A DNA stretch of 5,200 nucleotides from JAZMZS01 sp045586105 (GTDB lineage Bacteria; Bacillota; Clostridia; Oscillospirales; CAG-272): assembly GCA_045586105.1 (NCBI GenBank), contig JAZMZS010000258.1:1-5200 (forward strand). Direction: 5' to 3'. Made by a program: the position numbers and the translations under genes. Below, piece after piece: positions 1 to 5,200 of the stretch. Position 1 is the first letter of the stretch, and each line of letters starts with the position of its first letter. The notes beneath the pieces were generated by a model. The model saw only the letters and a program-made list of their open reading frames with translations, was not told the origin of the DNA and did not search any database.

Positions 1-75
1 GTAGCCATGTCGTTCTGTGAGCCAAGGAGTTGAATTACTAAGTTGTCTTCCTAAGACCGCTTTGGCCTCCGACTT
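1..75. other. MGI/BGI (DNBSEQ) sequencing adapter at contig end (artefact)
   Basis: These bases match, from memory, the MGI/BGI library adapter rather than any bacterial sequence. Read on the minus strand away from mutS, they give AAGTCGGAGGCC...GGTCTTAGGAAGACAA (75 to 43), then 10 variable bases (42 to 33), then CAACTCCTTGGCTCACAGAA...CATGGCTAC (32 to 1). This is the standard order of read-1 adapter arm, index and second adapter arm. The only difference I notice is one extra base in the short A/T run at 61-63 (three instead of two). Mismatch-free genomic sequence begins at about 76. Nothing in 1-75 should be annotated biologically; it should be trimmed. I am very confident, although the identification rests on recall and not on an alignment. 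Confidence 0.96.
33..42. other. 10-base sample index within the adapter
   Basis: Exactly ten bases (AATTACTAAG on the plus strand) sit between the two constant adapter arms, where MGI single-index libraries carry the sample barcode. It has no biological meaning, but it could identify the library from which the read came. Confidence 0.88.
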
Positions 76-1268
76 AGGGAGCAGATCTCATCACTTTTAA
101 GCGGAGAGAGTATGCTCTTGAGCTCGGGGATGATCCTGATGCTCGAATATATTCCGAGCAGATCCCGTGCGTTTGCCGATCCGTAAGCGACCTTAGCCAT
201 TATACGCTCAAGGTCGAGAACAGAAGACAGCAACGCCTTTGCTTCTTCTCTTGCCATAAAATCGTCATACAGATCCCGGACGGCACTATGTCTGCATCTG
301 ATCTCGGAGACATCAAGCAGGGGATGGAGAAGATAATATCTGAGAAGTCTCGCGCCCATGGCGGTGGAGGTCCTATCGATCGCACCGAGAAGCGATCCCT
401 TCTTGTCCTTGGTTCGCATAGACTCGGCAAGCTCAAGATTGCGTCTTGTATTATAGTCCAGCTCTACGTATTTTCCGTCAGAATAAAGATCCAGCTCCTT
501 GATGTATGAAAGCTCGGTCTTTTGAGTTTCAATGATATAAGAGAAAAGTGCCCCGACGGCGCAAAGCGCCATTTTTGAGTCGGAGAGTTTTTCTGCCATA
601 TCAGCTCCGAAGCACCCCGCGGCATTTTCCTTGGCGCTTGCGGGATCGAAACGTTTTTGCTCTCCAAAAGAGATCATTGCATTTGATCTCTCGGAGATAT
701 ATCTCTCGATCTCGGGCAGCTGCTCGCGCTCGCAGCTTATCAAAAGCTCCGAGGGCGCGTACGTACCGAGCTCATTTATCAGCTTCAAAACTGCCTTGTC
801 ATCGTTATATTCGGTCGCACTGACCTTGCCTGTAGAGATATCAGCAAATGCTACACCGATCTTTTTTATACTCTCTATATAGACAGCACCGAGATAATTG
901 TTCTTCGTATCAGAGAGAAGAGTATTCTCAAGGATCGTGCCGGGGGTAATAACCCTTACTACTTCCCTCTTAACCAGTCCCTTGGCTAAAGCGGGATCCT
1001 CTACCTGCTCACAAAGAGCGACCTTGTATCCTTTTTCAACAAGCCTGCCTATATAAACATCCGACTTGTGAAAAGGAACTCCGCACATCGGAGCACGCTC
1101 CTCTTCACCGCAGTCTCTTCCTGTCAATGTAAGCTCAAGCTCCTTTGAAGCAGTTAAGGCATCATCAAAAAACATCTCGTAAAAATCACCGAGACGGTAC
1201 ATGAGGATGTATCCCTTATAGTTGTTCTTTATCTCAAAATATTGCTGCATCATTGGTGAGAGTGCCAT
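76..1268 (-). CDS. mutS: DNA mismatch repair protein MutS, N-terminal part (cut by contig end)
   Basis: MutS binds base mismatches and small loops in newly replicated DNA and, with ATP, recruits MutL. The visible 398 residues cover the mismatch-recognition domain (about 1-115), the connector domain (about 125-255) and the start of the core/lever domain. The GDFYEMF segment holds the Phe-x-Glu mismatch reader (F29, E31); GVPFH and the ITPGT segment are also typical. The clamp, Walker ATPase and helix-turn-helix, roughly the last 450 residues of a usual 850-900, are missing. Translation continues to a TAG at 51-53, but everything past about 76 is sequencing adapter, so the final residues SRRPKRS are artefactual and the gene is partial, not a pseudogene. 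I chose the ATG at 1268 because GGAG lies 7 bases upstream and MALSPMMQQY aligns with family N-termini; a TTG at 1286 is less likely. It is probably the last visible gene of the VTT-miaB-ylbF operon. Confidence 0.96.
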
Positions 1269-1275
1269 GGTATTT

Positions 1276-1279
1276 CTCC
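1276..1279 (-). promoter_or_regulatory. Ribosome binding site of mutS
   Basis: GGAG on the minus strand, 7 bases before the ATG at 1268. It favours this ATG over the TTG at 1286, which lies upstream of the site. Confidence 0.7.
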
Positions 1280-1308
1280 GTTTCAAACTCTATTTTAATG
1301 ACGTGCCC

Positions 1309-1335
1309 TCCTGCCGTCGGAAAATGACGGCAGGA
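1309..1335 (-). other. Stem-loop between the YlbF-family gene and mutS
   Basis: A perfect 10-bp inverted repeat (1309-1318 with 1326-1335; minus-strand arm TCCTGCCGTC) with a 7-base loop, about 40 bases before the mutS ATG. The stem is GC-rich and stable, but the bases that follow in the direction of transcription (GGGCACGTCATT) are not a U-tract, so it is not a standard intrinsic terminator. It could act in mRNA processing, stability or partial attenuation of mutS. The structure is seen in the sequence; the role is inferred. Confidence 0.6.
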
Positions 1336-1351
1336 AGACATAATGTGTCTT
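1335..1351 (-). other. Small stem-loop at the stop codon of the YlbF-family gene
   Basis: A 6-bp perfect inverted repeat (AAGACA/TGTCTT, 5-base loop) begins within the TAA stop of the YlbF-family gene and abuts the larger stem-loop at 1309-1335, giving two tandem hairpins. It is short and AT-rich, so it may be only a weak structure or chance. Confidence 0.35.
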
Positions 1352-1761
1352 TATGCGTGGCTGTGTCCGCAGGATCCTCCGCAGGTAGAACAGTCATGTG
1401 TGCAGTTCTCCTCGGGATACTCGCCGTATATTGCTGCGGTTATCTCGCGGTTGACATCATTGACAAGCGCATTCATCTCCTCCTGCGCCTCGACATACTC
1501 GGTATATACAGGATGTGTGGTAATATCCTTGTATATCTGTGCTATACGGTTATTGATAGAATCGATCAGCTGCTGATCCTTCTCCTCTTTTTTGTACTCC
1601 TCTCCGAGTGCGGTTCTCTGTACGTTATACTCTGTGATAAGAGTGTTGAGCTCGGTGCTGTTCTTGTAGACCTCGCCTGCCTTCTCGTATCTGGTGGTTA
1701 CCTCGTCGTTTTTGATCATCTCGCCAAGTGCCTTGGCTGCTTGTTTGATCTGCTGGTTCAT
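1351..1761 (-). CDS. YlbF/YmcA-family protein with Cys-rich C-terminal tail
   Basis: This 136-residue protein is a member of the YlbF/YmcA (Com_YlbF) family. In B. subtilis the relatives RicA (YmcA) and RicF (YlbF) join RicT (YaaT) in a cytoplasmic complex that carries Fe-S clusters, works with RNase Y in mRNA processing and affects competence, biofilm formation and sporulation. Residues 1-110 are a charged helical domain; the THPVYTEYVEAQEEMNALV stretch is typical of the family. The tail (120-136) carries C120, C124, C127 and C131 (C-x3-C-x2-C-x3-C) with H122, H133 and H135, which suggests metal or Fe-S ligation. Position between miaB and mutS matches B. subtilis ymcA, but the sequence alone does not separate RicA from RicF, so no symbol is given. 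GAGG lies 8 bases before the ATG. The gap to miaB is 38 bp of A-rich sequence without a terminator. Confidence 0.88.
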   Translation of the reverse strand: MNQQIKQAAKALGEMIKNDEVTTRYEKAGEVYKNSTELNTLITEYNVQRTALGEEYKKEEKDQQLIDSINNRIAQIYKDITTHPVYTEYVEAQEEMNALVNDVNREITAAIYGEYPEENCTHDCSTCGGSCGHSHA

Positions 1762-1799
1762 TTTTCAGTCCTCATTTCTATATTTTTTGTTTTTTTAAT

Positions 1800-3173
1800 T
1801 TATTTTAAGAGCTCACCGTGCAGTAAAAACGGCTCGGCTCTTGTTATCTTTACATAAACGAATTTCCCTTTACTCGTCTTATCAGGGTCGATAAAATGCA
1901 CGATCTTATTTCCTTCTGTCCTTGCAGCGAAGACCTCGCAATTTCCCTTACTTCCACCCTCCGAAAGGACCCGAAGTACCTTTCCGACAAGCGCTTCATT
2001 CTTCTCGAGTGCGATATCGTTCTGAAGCTTGAGAAGCCTGTCAAAGCGTGCATTCTGTATTTCTCTCGGTATCTGATCAGGCATTTCTGCGGCAGGGGTG
2101 CCCTTTCTCGGCGAGTAGATGAATGAATAAATCATATCAAAGCGTGATCGACTGATCATATCAAGAGTATCCTCAAAATCCTGCTCGCTCTCTCCGGGGA
2201 ATCCCACGATAATATCTGTCGTTATAGTAATATCCGGGATCCTTTCCCGCAGCTTATCGATAAGCGACATGTATTTTTCTCTGTCGTATCTGCGGTTCAT
2301 TGCCTTAAGAATGCGGTCCGACCCAGACTGGAGAGGAAGATGAAAATGTCGTGCGATCTTCGGATTATCCTTCATAACATCAAACAGCTCATCGGATGCA
2401 TCCTTGGGGTGGCTCGTCATAAATCTGACCGTAAAATCTCCGTCAAGAGAAGCTACATCTGACAGAAGCTGTGCAAAATTGCATTCTCCTTTGTACGAAT
2501 TCACATTCTGACCGAGCAAAGTGATCTCGCGTGTACCGCTCGCAATAAGACCGCGTGCCTCATCAAGTATGGCAGACCTCGAACGACTTCTTTCTCTGTC
2601 GCGGACATAAGGAACGATACAATAGGTACAGAAGTTGTTACATCCGTACATTATCGATAGCCATGATTTTATCTTGTTGCTTCTTTCGGAAGGCAATCCC
2701 TCGCCAATATTATCAACGCTCTCGTTAAGGAGGAATATTCGTCTCTTTTCGGTAAAATGCCTGTAAAGTACGTACGGAAGCATGCTCATCTCGGAGGGAT
2801 CCAGGGTAAAGGAAACGTAAGGGTATTTATGCTTGAGTTCGTTTACTCTGTGCTCCTGCGCGGTCATACATCCGCACACTCCGATGACAAGCTCCGGATT
2901 CTTATCCTTTATATGCTTGAACTGTCCGATAATCGAGAGAGCCTTGAGCTCGGCATGCTCTCTTATAGCGCAGGTATTTACAAGGATCAGATCGGCCAGC
3001 TTCGGATCATCGCATCGTGTATAACCCATGCTTAGCGCAGTCCCGAGTAATTTCTCGCTATCTGCCTCATTCTGCTGGCATCCGAAGGTCAGAGAATAGA
3101 CCATTCTCGTTTTTCCGTCCGCCCTTTCTTTATCTTTGATTATTTCGTATACTTTTTCAATATAACCTGTCAT
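1800..3173 (-). CDS. miaB: tRNA-2-methylthio-N6-dimethylallyladenosine synthase MiaB
   Basis: MiaB is a radical SAM methylthiotransferase that converts i6A at position 37 of tRNAs reading UNN codons to ms2i6A, which steadies codon pairing. The 457 residues hold the three family domains. The N-terminal UPF0004 domain (about 22-140) has auxiliary-cluster cysteines C32 (FGCQQNEADSE), C68 (VNTCAIRE) and C102 (GVCGCM). The radical SAM domain (about 165-380) has C178, C182 and C185 in CNNFCTYC. A C-terminal TRAM RNA-binding domain covers about 393-456. GCQQNEADSE marks MiaB rather than MtaB or RimO. Length is normal and nothing is missing. The ATG at 3173 has GGTGAG five bases upstream. It starts 23 bp after the VTT gene, so the two are very likely co-transcribed, and the YlbF-family gene and mutS follow as in B. 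subtilis ymcB-ymcA-(cotE)-mutS. The substrate and its i6A precursor, made by MiaA, are not addressed elsewhere in the window. Confidence 0.97.
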   Translation of the reverse strand: MTGYIEKVYEIIKDKERADGKTRMVYSLTFGCQQNEADSEKLLGTALSMGYTRCDDPKLADLILVNTCAIREHAELKALSIIGQFKHIKDKNPELVIGVCGCMTAQEHRVNELKHKYPYVSFTLDPSEMSMLPYVLYRHFTEKRRIFLLNESVDNIGEGLPSERSNKIKSWLSIMYGCNNFCTYCIVPYVRDRERSRSRSAILDEARGLIASGTREITLLGQNVNSYKGECNFAQLLSDVASLDGDFTVRFMTSHPKDASDELFDVMKDNPKIARHFHLPLQSGSDRILKAMNRRYDREKYMSLIDKLRERIPDITITTDIIVGFPGESEQDFEDTLDMISRSRFDMIYSFIYSPRKGTPAAEMPDQIPREIQNARFDRLLKLQNDIALEKNEALVGKVLRVLSEGGSKGNCEVFAARTEGNKIVHFIDPDKTSKGKFVYVKITRAEPFLLHGELLK

Positions 3174-3196
3174 AATAACTCACCATGATAAGATGA

Positions 3197-3922
3197 TCAT
3201 TTTCTGTTTTTATCTTCATTGTGCTTCAATATGGAATTATAGATCAGTATCCCGACAATTCCGATCACACCCGTAACCGCAAATATCACAACTGTCCCGA
3301 TATAGTTCCCCGCAAAAATACTCTCCCCCGCAAAGGTTGACGTTATGACAGAGGGAATACGACCGAGTGTGGATATAAGCAAAAACTTCCACAGCTCGAT
3401 TCCGCTGAACGGAGCAAAGTATGTGAGTGTGTCCTTTGGAGTTCCCGGGAGAAAAAATAACAAAAAGATAAGTGCATCGCGCCTTTTCGGATCCTTTAAT
3501 ATCTTCAGTCTATTGTACTTTTCATTCTGTTCGGCTTTTTTAATGTAATTCTTGCCAAGCGCTCTTGTAACGCAAAAAACAACAAAGCTTCCGAGCGCCA
3601 TACCAAAAAGGCACAAGACCGCCCCGGGTACGGGTCCGTATATAAATCCGAAAAGAACCTCGACCGGCTCTCCGGGAATTATCGACAAAATGACCTGTAT
3701 CAGCTGAATTCCGAGCATCAGCAGAATTCCGAAAGCTCCCGCCTCCTGGACGTAGCTGCGCACGCTTTCCCTGACATCCTCGTTCTTCAGGCTTGCTATC
3801 TGCGGAAAGAAATAGACAGTCAGCAAAGCAACACCGATACACAGGATCACAGCAGCCGAGATCTTCATGATCTTATTCAGTTCAGACTTACCCTTTCGGG
3901 AGGTATCCTCGTGCGGCATCAT
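3197..3922 (-). CDS. TVP38/TMEM64 (VTT/DedA-like) membrane protein
   Basis: A 241-residue inner-membrane protein of the VTT (SNARE-associated, TVP38/TMEM64) family. Relatives are implicated in lipid or polyprenyl-phosphate scrambling and membrane homeostasis, but the role of this subgroup is not established. Hydrophobic segments lie at about 19-40, 63-82, 86-120 (probably re-entrant or two passes), 150-168, 176-195 and 206-229. Family motifs are IPGEPVEVLFGFIYG (82-96) and FFLPGTPKD (156-164), the paired Pro-Gly elements of the VTT fold. The frame stays open to a TTG at 4006, but that TTG is the -35 box of a strong promoter and has no ribosome site, so the first 28 codons are leader DNA. I chose ATG 3922, with AAGGA nine bases upstream; ATG 3919, four bases after GGGGAG, is equally possible. 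It heads the unit leading to miaB. Why it is linked to miaB and mutS is unclear. Confidence 0.87.
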   Translation of the reverse strand: MMPHEDTSRKGKSELNKIMKISAAVILCIGVALLTVYFFPQIASLKNEDVRESVRSYVQEAGAFGILLMLGIQLIQVILSIIPGEPVEVLFGFIYGPVPGAVLCLFGMALGSFVVFCVTRALGKNYIKKAEQNEKYNRLKILKDPKRRDALIFLLFFLPGTPKDTLTYFAPFSGIELWKFLLISTLGRIPSVITSTFAGESIFAGNYIGTVVIFAVTGVIGIVGILIYNSILKHNEDKNRK

Positions 3923-3923
3923 G

Positions 3924-3936
3924 CTCCCCGTTCCTT
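3924..3936 (-). promoter_or_regulatory. Ribosome binding site deciding the VTT gene start
   Basis: The minus strand reads AAGGAACGGGGAG just before two tandem ATG codons (3922 and 3919). AAGGA is nine bases from the first ATG and GGGGAG four bases from the second. No comparable site precedes the upstream TTG at 4006. Confidence 0.75.
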
Positions 3937-3977
3937 CATTTTGTGTATTAAAAGCGCATAGTTCATCTATTTTATAT

Positions 3978-4006
3978 ATTATATCAACTTTATCCTCTTT
4001 TTTCAA
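3978..4006 (-). promoter_or_regulatory. Sigma-A promoter of the VTT-miaB-ylbF-mutS unit
   Basis: TTGAAA (4006-4001) and TATAAT (3983-3978) are separated by exactly 17 bases: a perfect -10 and a five-of-six -35. Transcription should begin near 3971, leaving a leader of about 49 bases before the ATG at 3922. The sequence just upstream (4007-4020) is an A/T tract resembling an UP element. It lies directly after the sigE terminator, so it gives the downstream housekeeping genes vegetative expression independent of the sporulation unit. Seen in sequence; activity is inferred. Confidence 0.85.
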
Positions 4007-4058
4007 TAGAAAAAAATTATTTTTAACAATACTGTTTGTTATTTTTTACACTTGGCCC

Positions 4059-4092
4059 AAAAAACAAAAAGGGACTGCAAAAAGTCCCTTTT
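4059..4092 (-). terminator. Intrinsic terminator of the spoIIGA-sigE unit
   Basis: On the minus strand a perfect 10-bp stem (AAAAGGGACT / AGTCCCTTTT, 4083-4092 with 4067-4076) encloses a 6-base loop and is followed by TGTTTTTT (4066-4059). It starts 9 bases after the sigE stop. This is a standard rho-independent terminator. On the plus strand the downstream run is only the four T of the stem, so it is mainly one-directional. Confidence 0.93.
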
Positions 4093-4101
4093 ACCGCATG
4101 A

Positions 4102-4821
4102 TCATATCCTCATCCCTATAATATTTCTAAGATCCGACATTATCTTTTTTTCCAGTCTTGAGATATAAGACTGAGATATGCCGAGAATATCCGCAACCTC
4201 CTTTTGTGTTTTTTCTTCCCCGCCGCAAAGACCGAAGCGCATCTCGATTATTACCCGCTCTCTCGGATCAAGTGACGCGACCGCCTCTCTCACGAGCCTT
4301 TTTTCCTCATCATATTCAATGTTTTTTGAAATATCATCCACATCGCATCCGAGAATGTCAGACAGAAGCAGCTCATTACCGTCCCAATCAACATTCAAGG
4401 GCTCGTCAAGAGAAATATCCAATCTGTGATTAGCTGTTTTTCTGATATACATAAGTATCTCATTTTCAATGCATCTGGAAGCATATGTCGCAAGCTTGAT
4501 ATTTTTGTCTGCCTTAAATGTGTTTATCGCCTTGATCAGCCCTATAGTCCCGATAGAAATGAGGTCCTCTATGCCGGTTCCGGTATTCTCAAACTTTTTC
4601 GCTATATAAACAACAAGCCTGAGGTTCCTTTCTACAAGCACCGTGCGCAGAGCAGGATCAAGCTCGAGCATTGAAATGATCCTTTCCTCCTCGTCGGCGC
4701 TCAGCGGCTTTGGTAATGTTTCCTGCCCGTTTATGTAGTAGAGTCCTTTGCATTTCCTTTTTCTTGCTATAAAGATCCTGATCTTGAGCAGCATCCACTT
4801 AAAGAAACGAACAATGATCAT
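4102..4821 (-). CDS. sigE: Sporulation sigma factor sigma-E (pro-protein)
   Basis: Sigma-E directs RNA polymerase in the mother cell early in sporulation. The 239 residues equal the B. subtilis protein in length. Region 2 carries NLRLVVYIAKKFENTG, IEDLISIGTIGLIKAINTF and KLATYASRCIENEILMY (about 66-126); LDEPLNVDWDGNELLLSDILG (138-158) is a sigma-E hallmark; region 4 ends with the helix-turn-helix EVADILGISQSYISRLEK (208-225). The N-terminus is a pro-sequence, hydrophobic and basic (R5, K8, K13, R15, R20-K25), that in B. subtilis tethers the inactive form to membrane; SpoIIGA removes about 27 residues there near a Tyr-Tyr pair, here Y28-Y29. The start is ATG 4821, with AGGAGG six bases upstream; 16 further codons are open upstream but overlap spoIIGA and lack support. 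spoIIGA, its protease, ends 16 bp before. A strong terminator follows, and sigG is not next to it. Confidence 0.97.
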   Translation of the reverse strand: MIIVRFFKWMLLKIRIFIARKRKCKGLYYINGQETLPKPLSADEEERIISMLELDPALRTVLVERNLRLVVYIAKKFENTGTGIEDLISIGTIGLIKAINTFKADKNIKLATYASRCIENEILMYIRKTANHRLDISLDEPLNVDWDGNELLLSDILGCDVDDISKNIEYDEEKRLVREAVASLDPRERVIIEMRFGLCGGEEKTQKEVADILGISQSYISRLEKKIMSDLRNIIGMRI

Positions 4822-4827
4822 ATAACC

Positions 4828-4833
4828 CCTCCT
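4828..4833 (-). promoter_or_regulatory. Ribosome binding site of sigE
   Basis: A full AGGAGG (within AGGAGGGG) lies six bases before ATG 4821, between the spoIIGA stop and sigE. It fixes the sigE start and predicts strong translation. Confidence 0.9.
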
Positions 4834-4837
4834 ATGT

Positions 4838-5200
4838 TCAGATGATCGATGCAGGAATGATGCAGTCAAAGCAATCCTCCGAATTTCTCATTATCGCCAC
4901 AACCGCATCTCTTTCTGCTATTTTGCTTTTGCCCTTATGATCGTACAGTATAGTGACCCTGTCGGGAACAAGACCGTATAAATATGTCTTACCCGCAATA
5001 CCTTTTGCGGGGATAAGACGGAATCTCGACATTTCCCTGCCGGAAATACTGCTGCGTATATCCGCCTCCCCGCTCTCGGCTCCATCGAGAAAACGTTTGC
5101 TGACTGCACCCTCGAGGCAGCGTGCTTTTACAACGATGACCGCACGTCCTGTCAGCGGATCGGTCAAAAGATTTCCCGAATCAAACGCCCCTCTTGCTAT
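4838..5200 (-). CDS. spoIIGA: Sporulation sigma-E processing peptidase SpoIIGA, C-terminal part
   Basis: SpoIIGA is a membrane-bound aspartic protease of the sporulation septum that cuts the pro-sequence from sigma-E once the forespore signals through SpoIIR. Only the last 120 residues are in the window, because the gene runs past base 5200. The frame is open to the edge. The visible part is the cytoplasmic protease domain: AFDSGNLLTDPLTGRAVIVV near its start contains the DSGN motif with the catalytic Asp (residue 7 of the visible part), followed by FRLIPAKGIAGKTYLYGLVPDRV, a conserved stretch of this family. The N-terminal five-or-so membrane segments lie outside. The TGA at 4838-4840 is 16 bp before the sigE ATG, the usual protease-substrate pairing, implying co-transcription. 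A TTG at 5165-5167 is internal and not the start. Its promoter, expected to be Spo0A-dependent, is not visible. Confidence 0.95.
   Translation of the reverse strand: MARGAFDSGNLLTDPLTGRAVIVVKARCLEGAVSKRFLDGAESGEADIRSSISGREMSRFRLIPAKGIAGKTYLYGLVPDRVTILYDHKGKSKIAERDAVVAIMRNSEDCFDCIIPASII

Noticed and set aside
43..61. tRNA-like anticodon arm with a 7-base loop (TTCCTAA)
   Set aside because: No acceptor, D or T arms fit around it, and the bases belong to the MGI adapter arm.
1..80. Insertion element, prophage attachment site or frameshift disrupting mutS
   Set aside because: The abrupt loss of MutS similarity at about 76 first suggested this, but the foreign bases are explained in full by a sequencing adapter and index.
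1309..1335. Intrinsic terminator between the YlbF-family gene and mutS
   Set aside because: The stem is strong, but no U-tract follows on the minus strand; on the plus strand there is no gene to terminate and no T run either.
1222..1857. Plus-strand 211-residue hydrophobic frame, possible membrane protein
   Set aside because: It lies antisense across the YlbF-family gene and runs into both neighbours. It has no supporting ribosome site, and the opposite strand has clear family motifs.
2757..3035. Plus-strand frame of 92 residues inside miaB
   Set aside because: Antisense shadow of the MiaB N-terminal domain, whose auxiliary-cluster cysteines are encoded on the minus strand here.
4822..4869. 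Upstream in-frame extension of sigE by 16 codons
   Set aside because: It would overlap the end of spoIIGA and place the AGGAGG site inside the coding region; family length and pro-sequence agree with ATG 4821.

Overview
The window is a fragment of a low-to-moderate GC, endospore-forming Firmicute, most likely a member of the Clostridia. This rests on an adjacent spoIIGA-sigE pair, a Firmicute-type MiaB, and a miaB - YlbF-family gene - mutS order that matches the ymcB-ymcA-(cotE)-mutS neighbourhood of Bacillus subtilis without cotE. All genes lie on the minus strand, so transcription runs from high to low coordinates. I cannot assign a genus.

Right end (4838-5200, then 4102-4821): the C-terminal part of SpoIIGA, the membrane aspartic protease that activates pro-sigma-E, is followed after 16 bp by sigE, encoding its substrate. 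A strong intrinsic terminator (4059-4092) closes this unit. sigG, which often follows sigE, is absent from the window.

Middle and left (76-4006): a near-consensus sigma-A promoter (TTGAAA-17-TATAAT, 3978-4006) starts a second unit. It holds a TVP38/TMEM64 (VTT/DedA-like) membrane protein, miaB (tRNA methylthiotransferase), a small YlbF/YmcA-family protein with a Cys-rich tail, and mutS (mismatch recognition). Gaps are 23, 38 and 82 bp, with no clear terminator between them, so co-transcription is likely. The mutS gap carries two small stem-loops without a U-tract.

Extreme left (1-75): this is not genomic DNA. It reads as a complete MGI/BGI (DNBSEQ) library adapter, with two adapter arms flanking a 10-base index, joined to mutS at about base 76. 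The apparent mutS stop at 51-53 and the last seven residues of that reading frame are adapter-encoded. mutS is therefore cut by the end of the contig, not by mutation or insertion.

I found no RNA gene, CRISPR array, mobile element or undescribed system. The points most worth attention are the adapter junction, the promoter that corrects the start of the VTT gene, and the possible metal or Fe-S binding tail of the YlbF-family protein next to MiaB.
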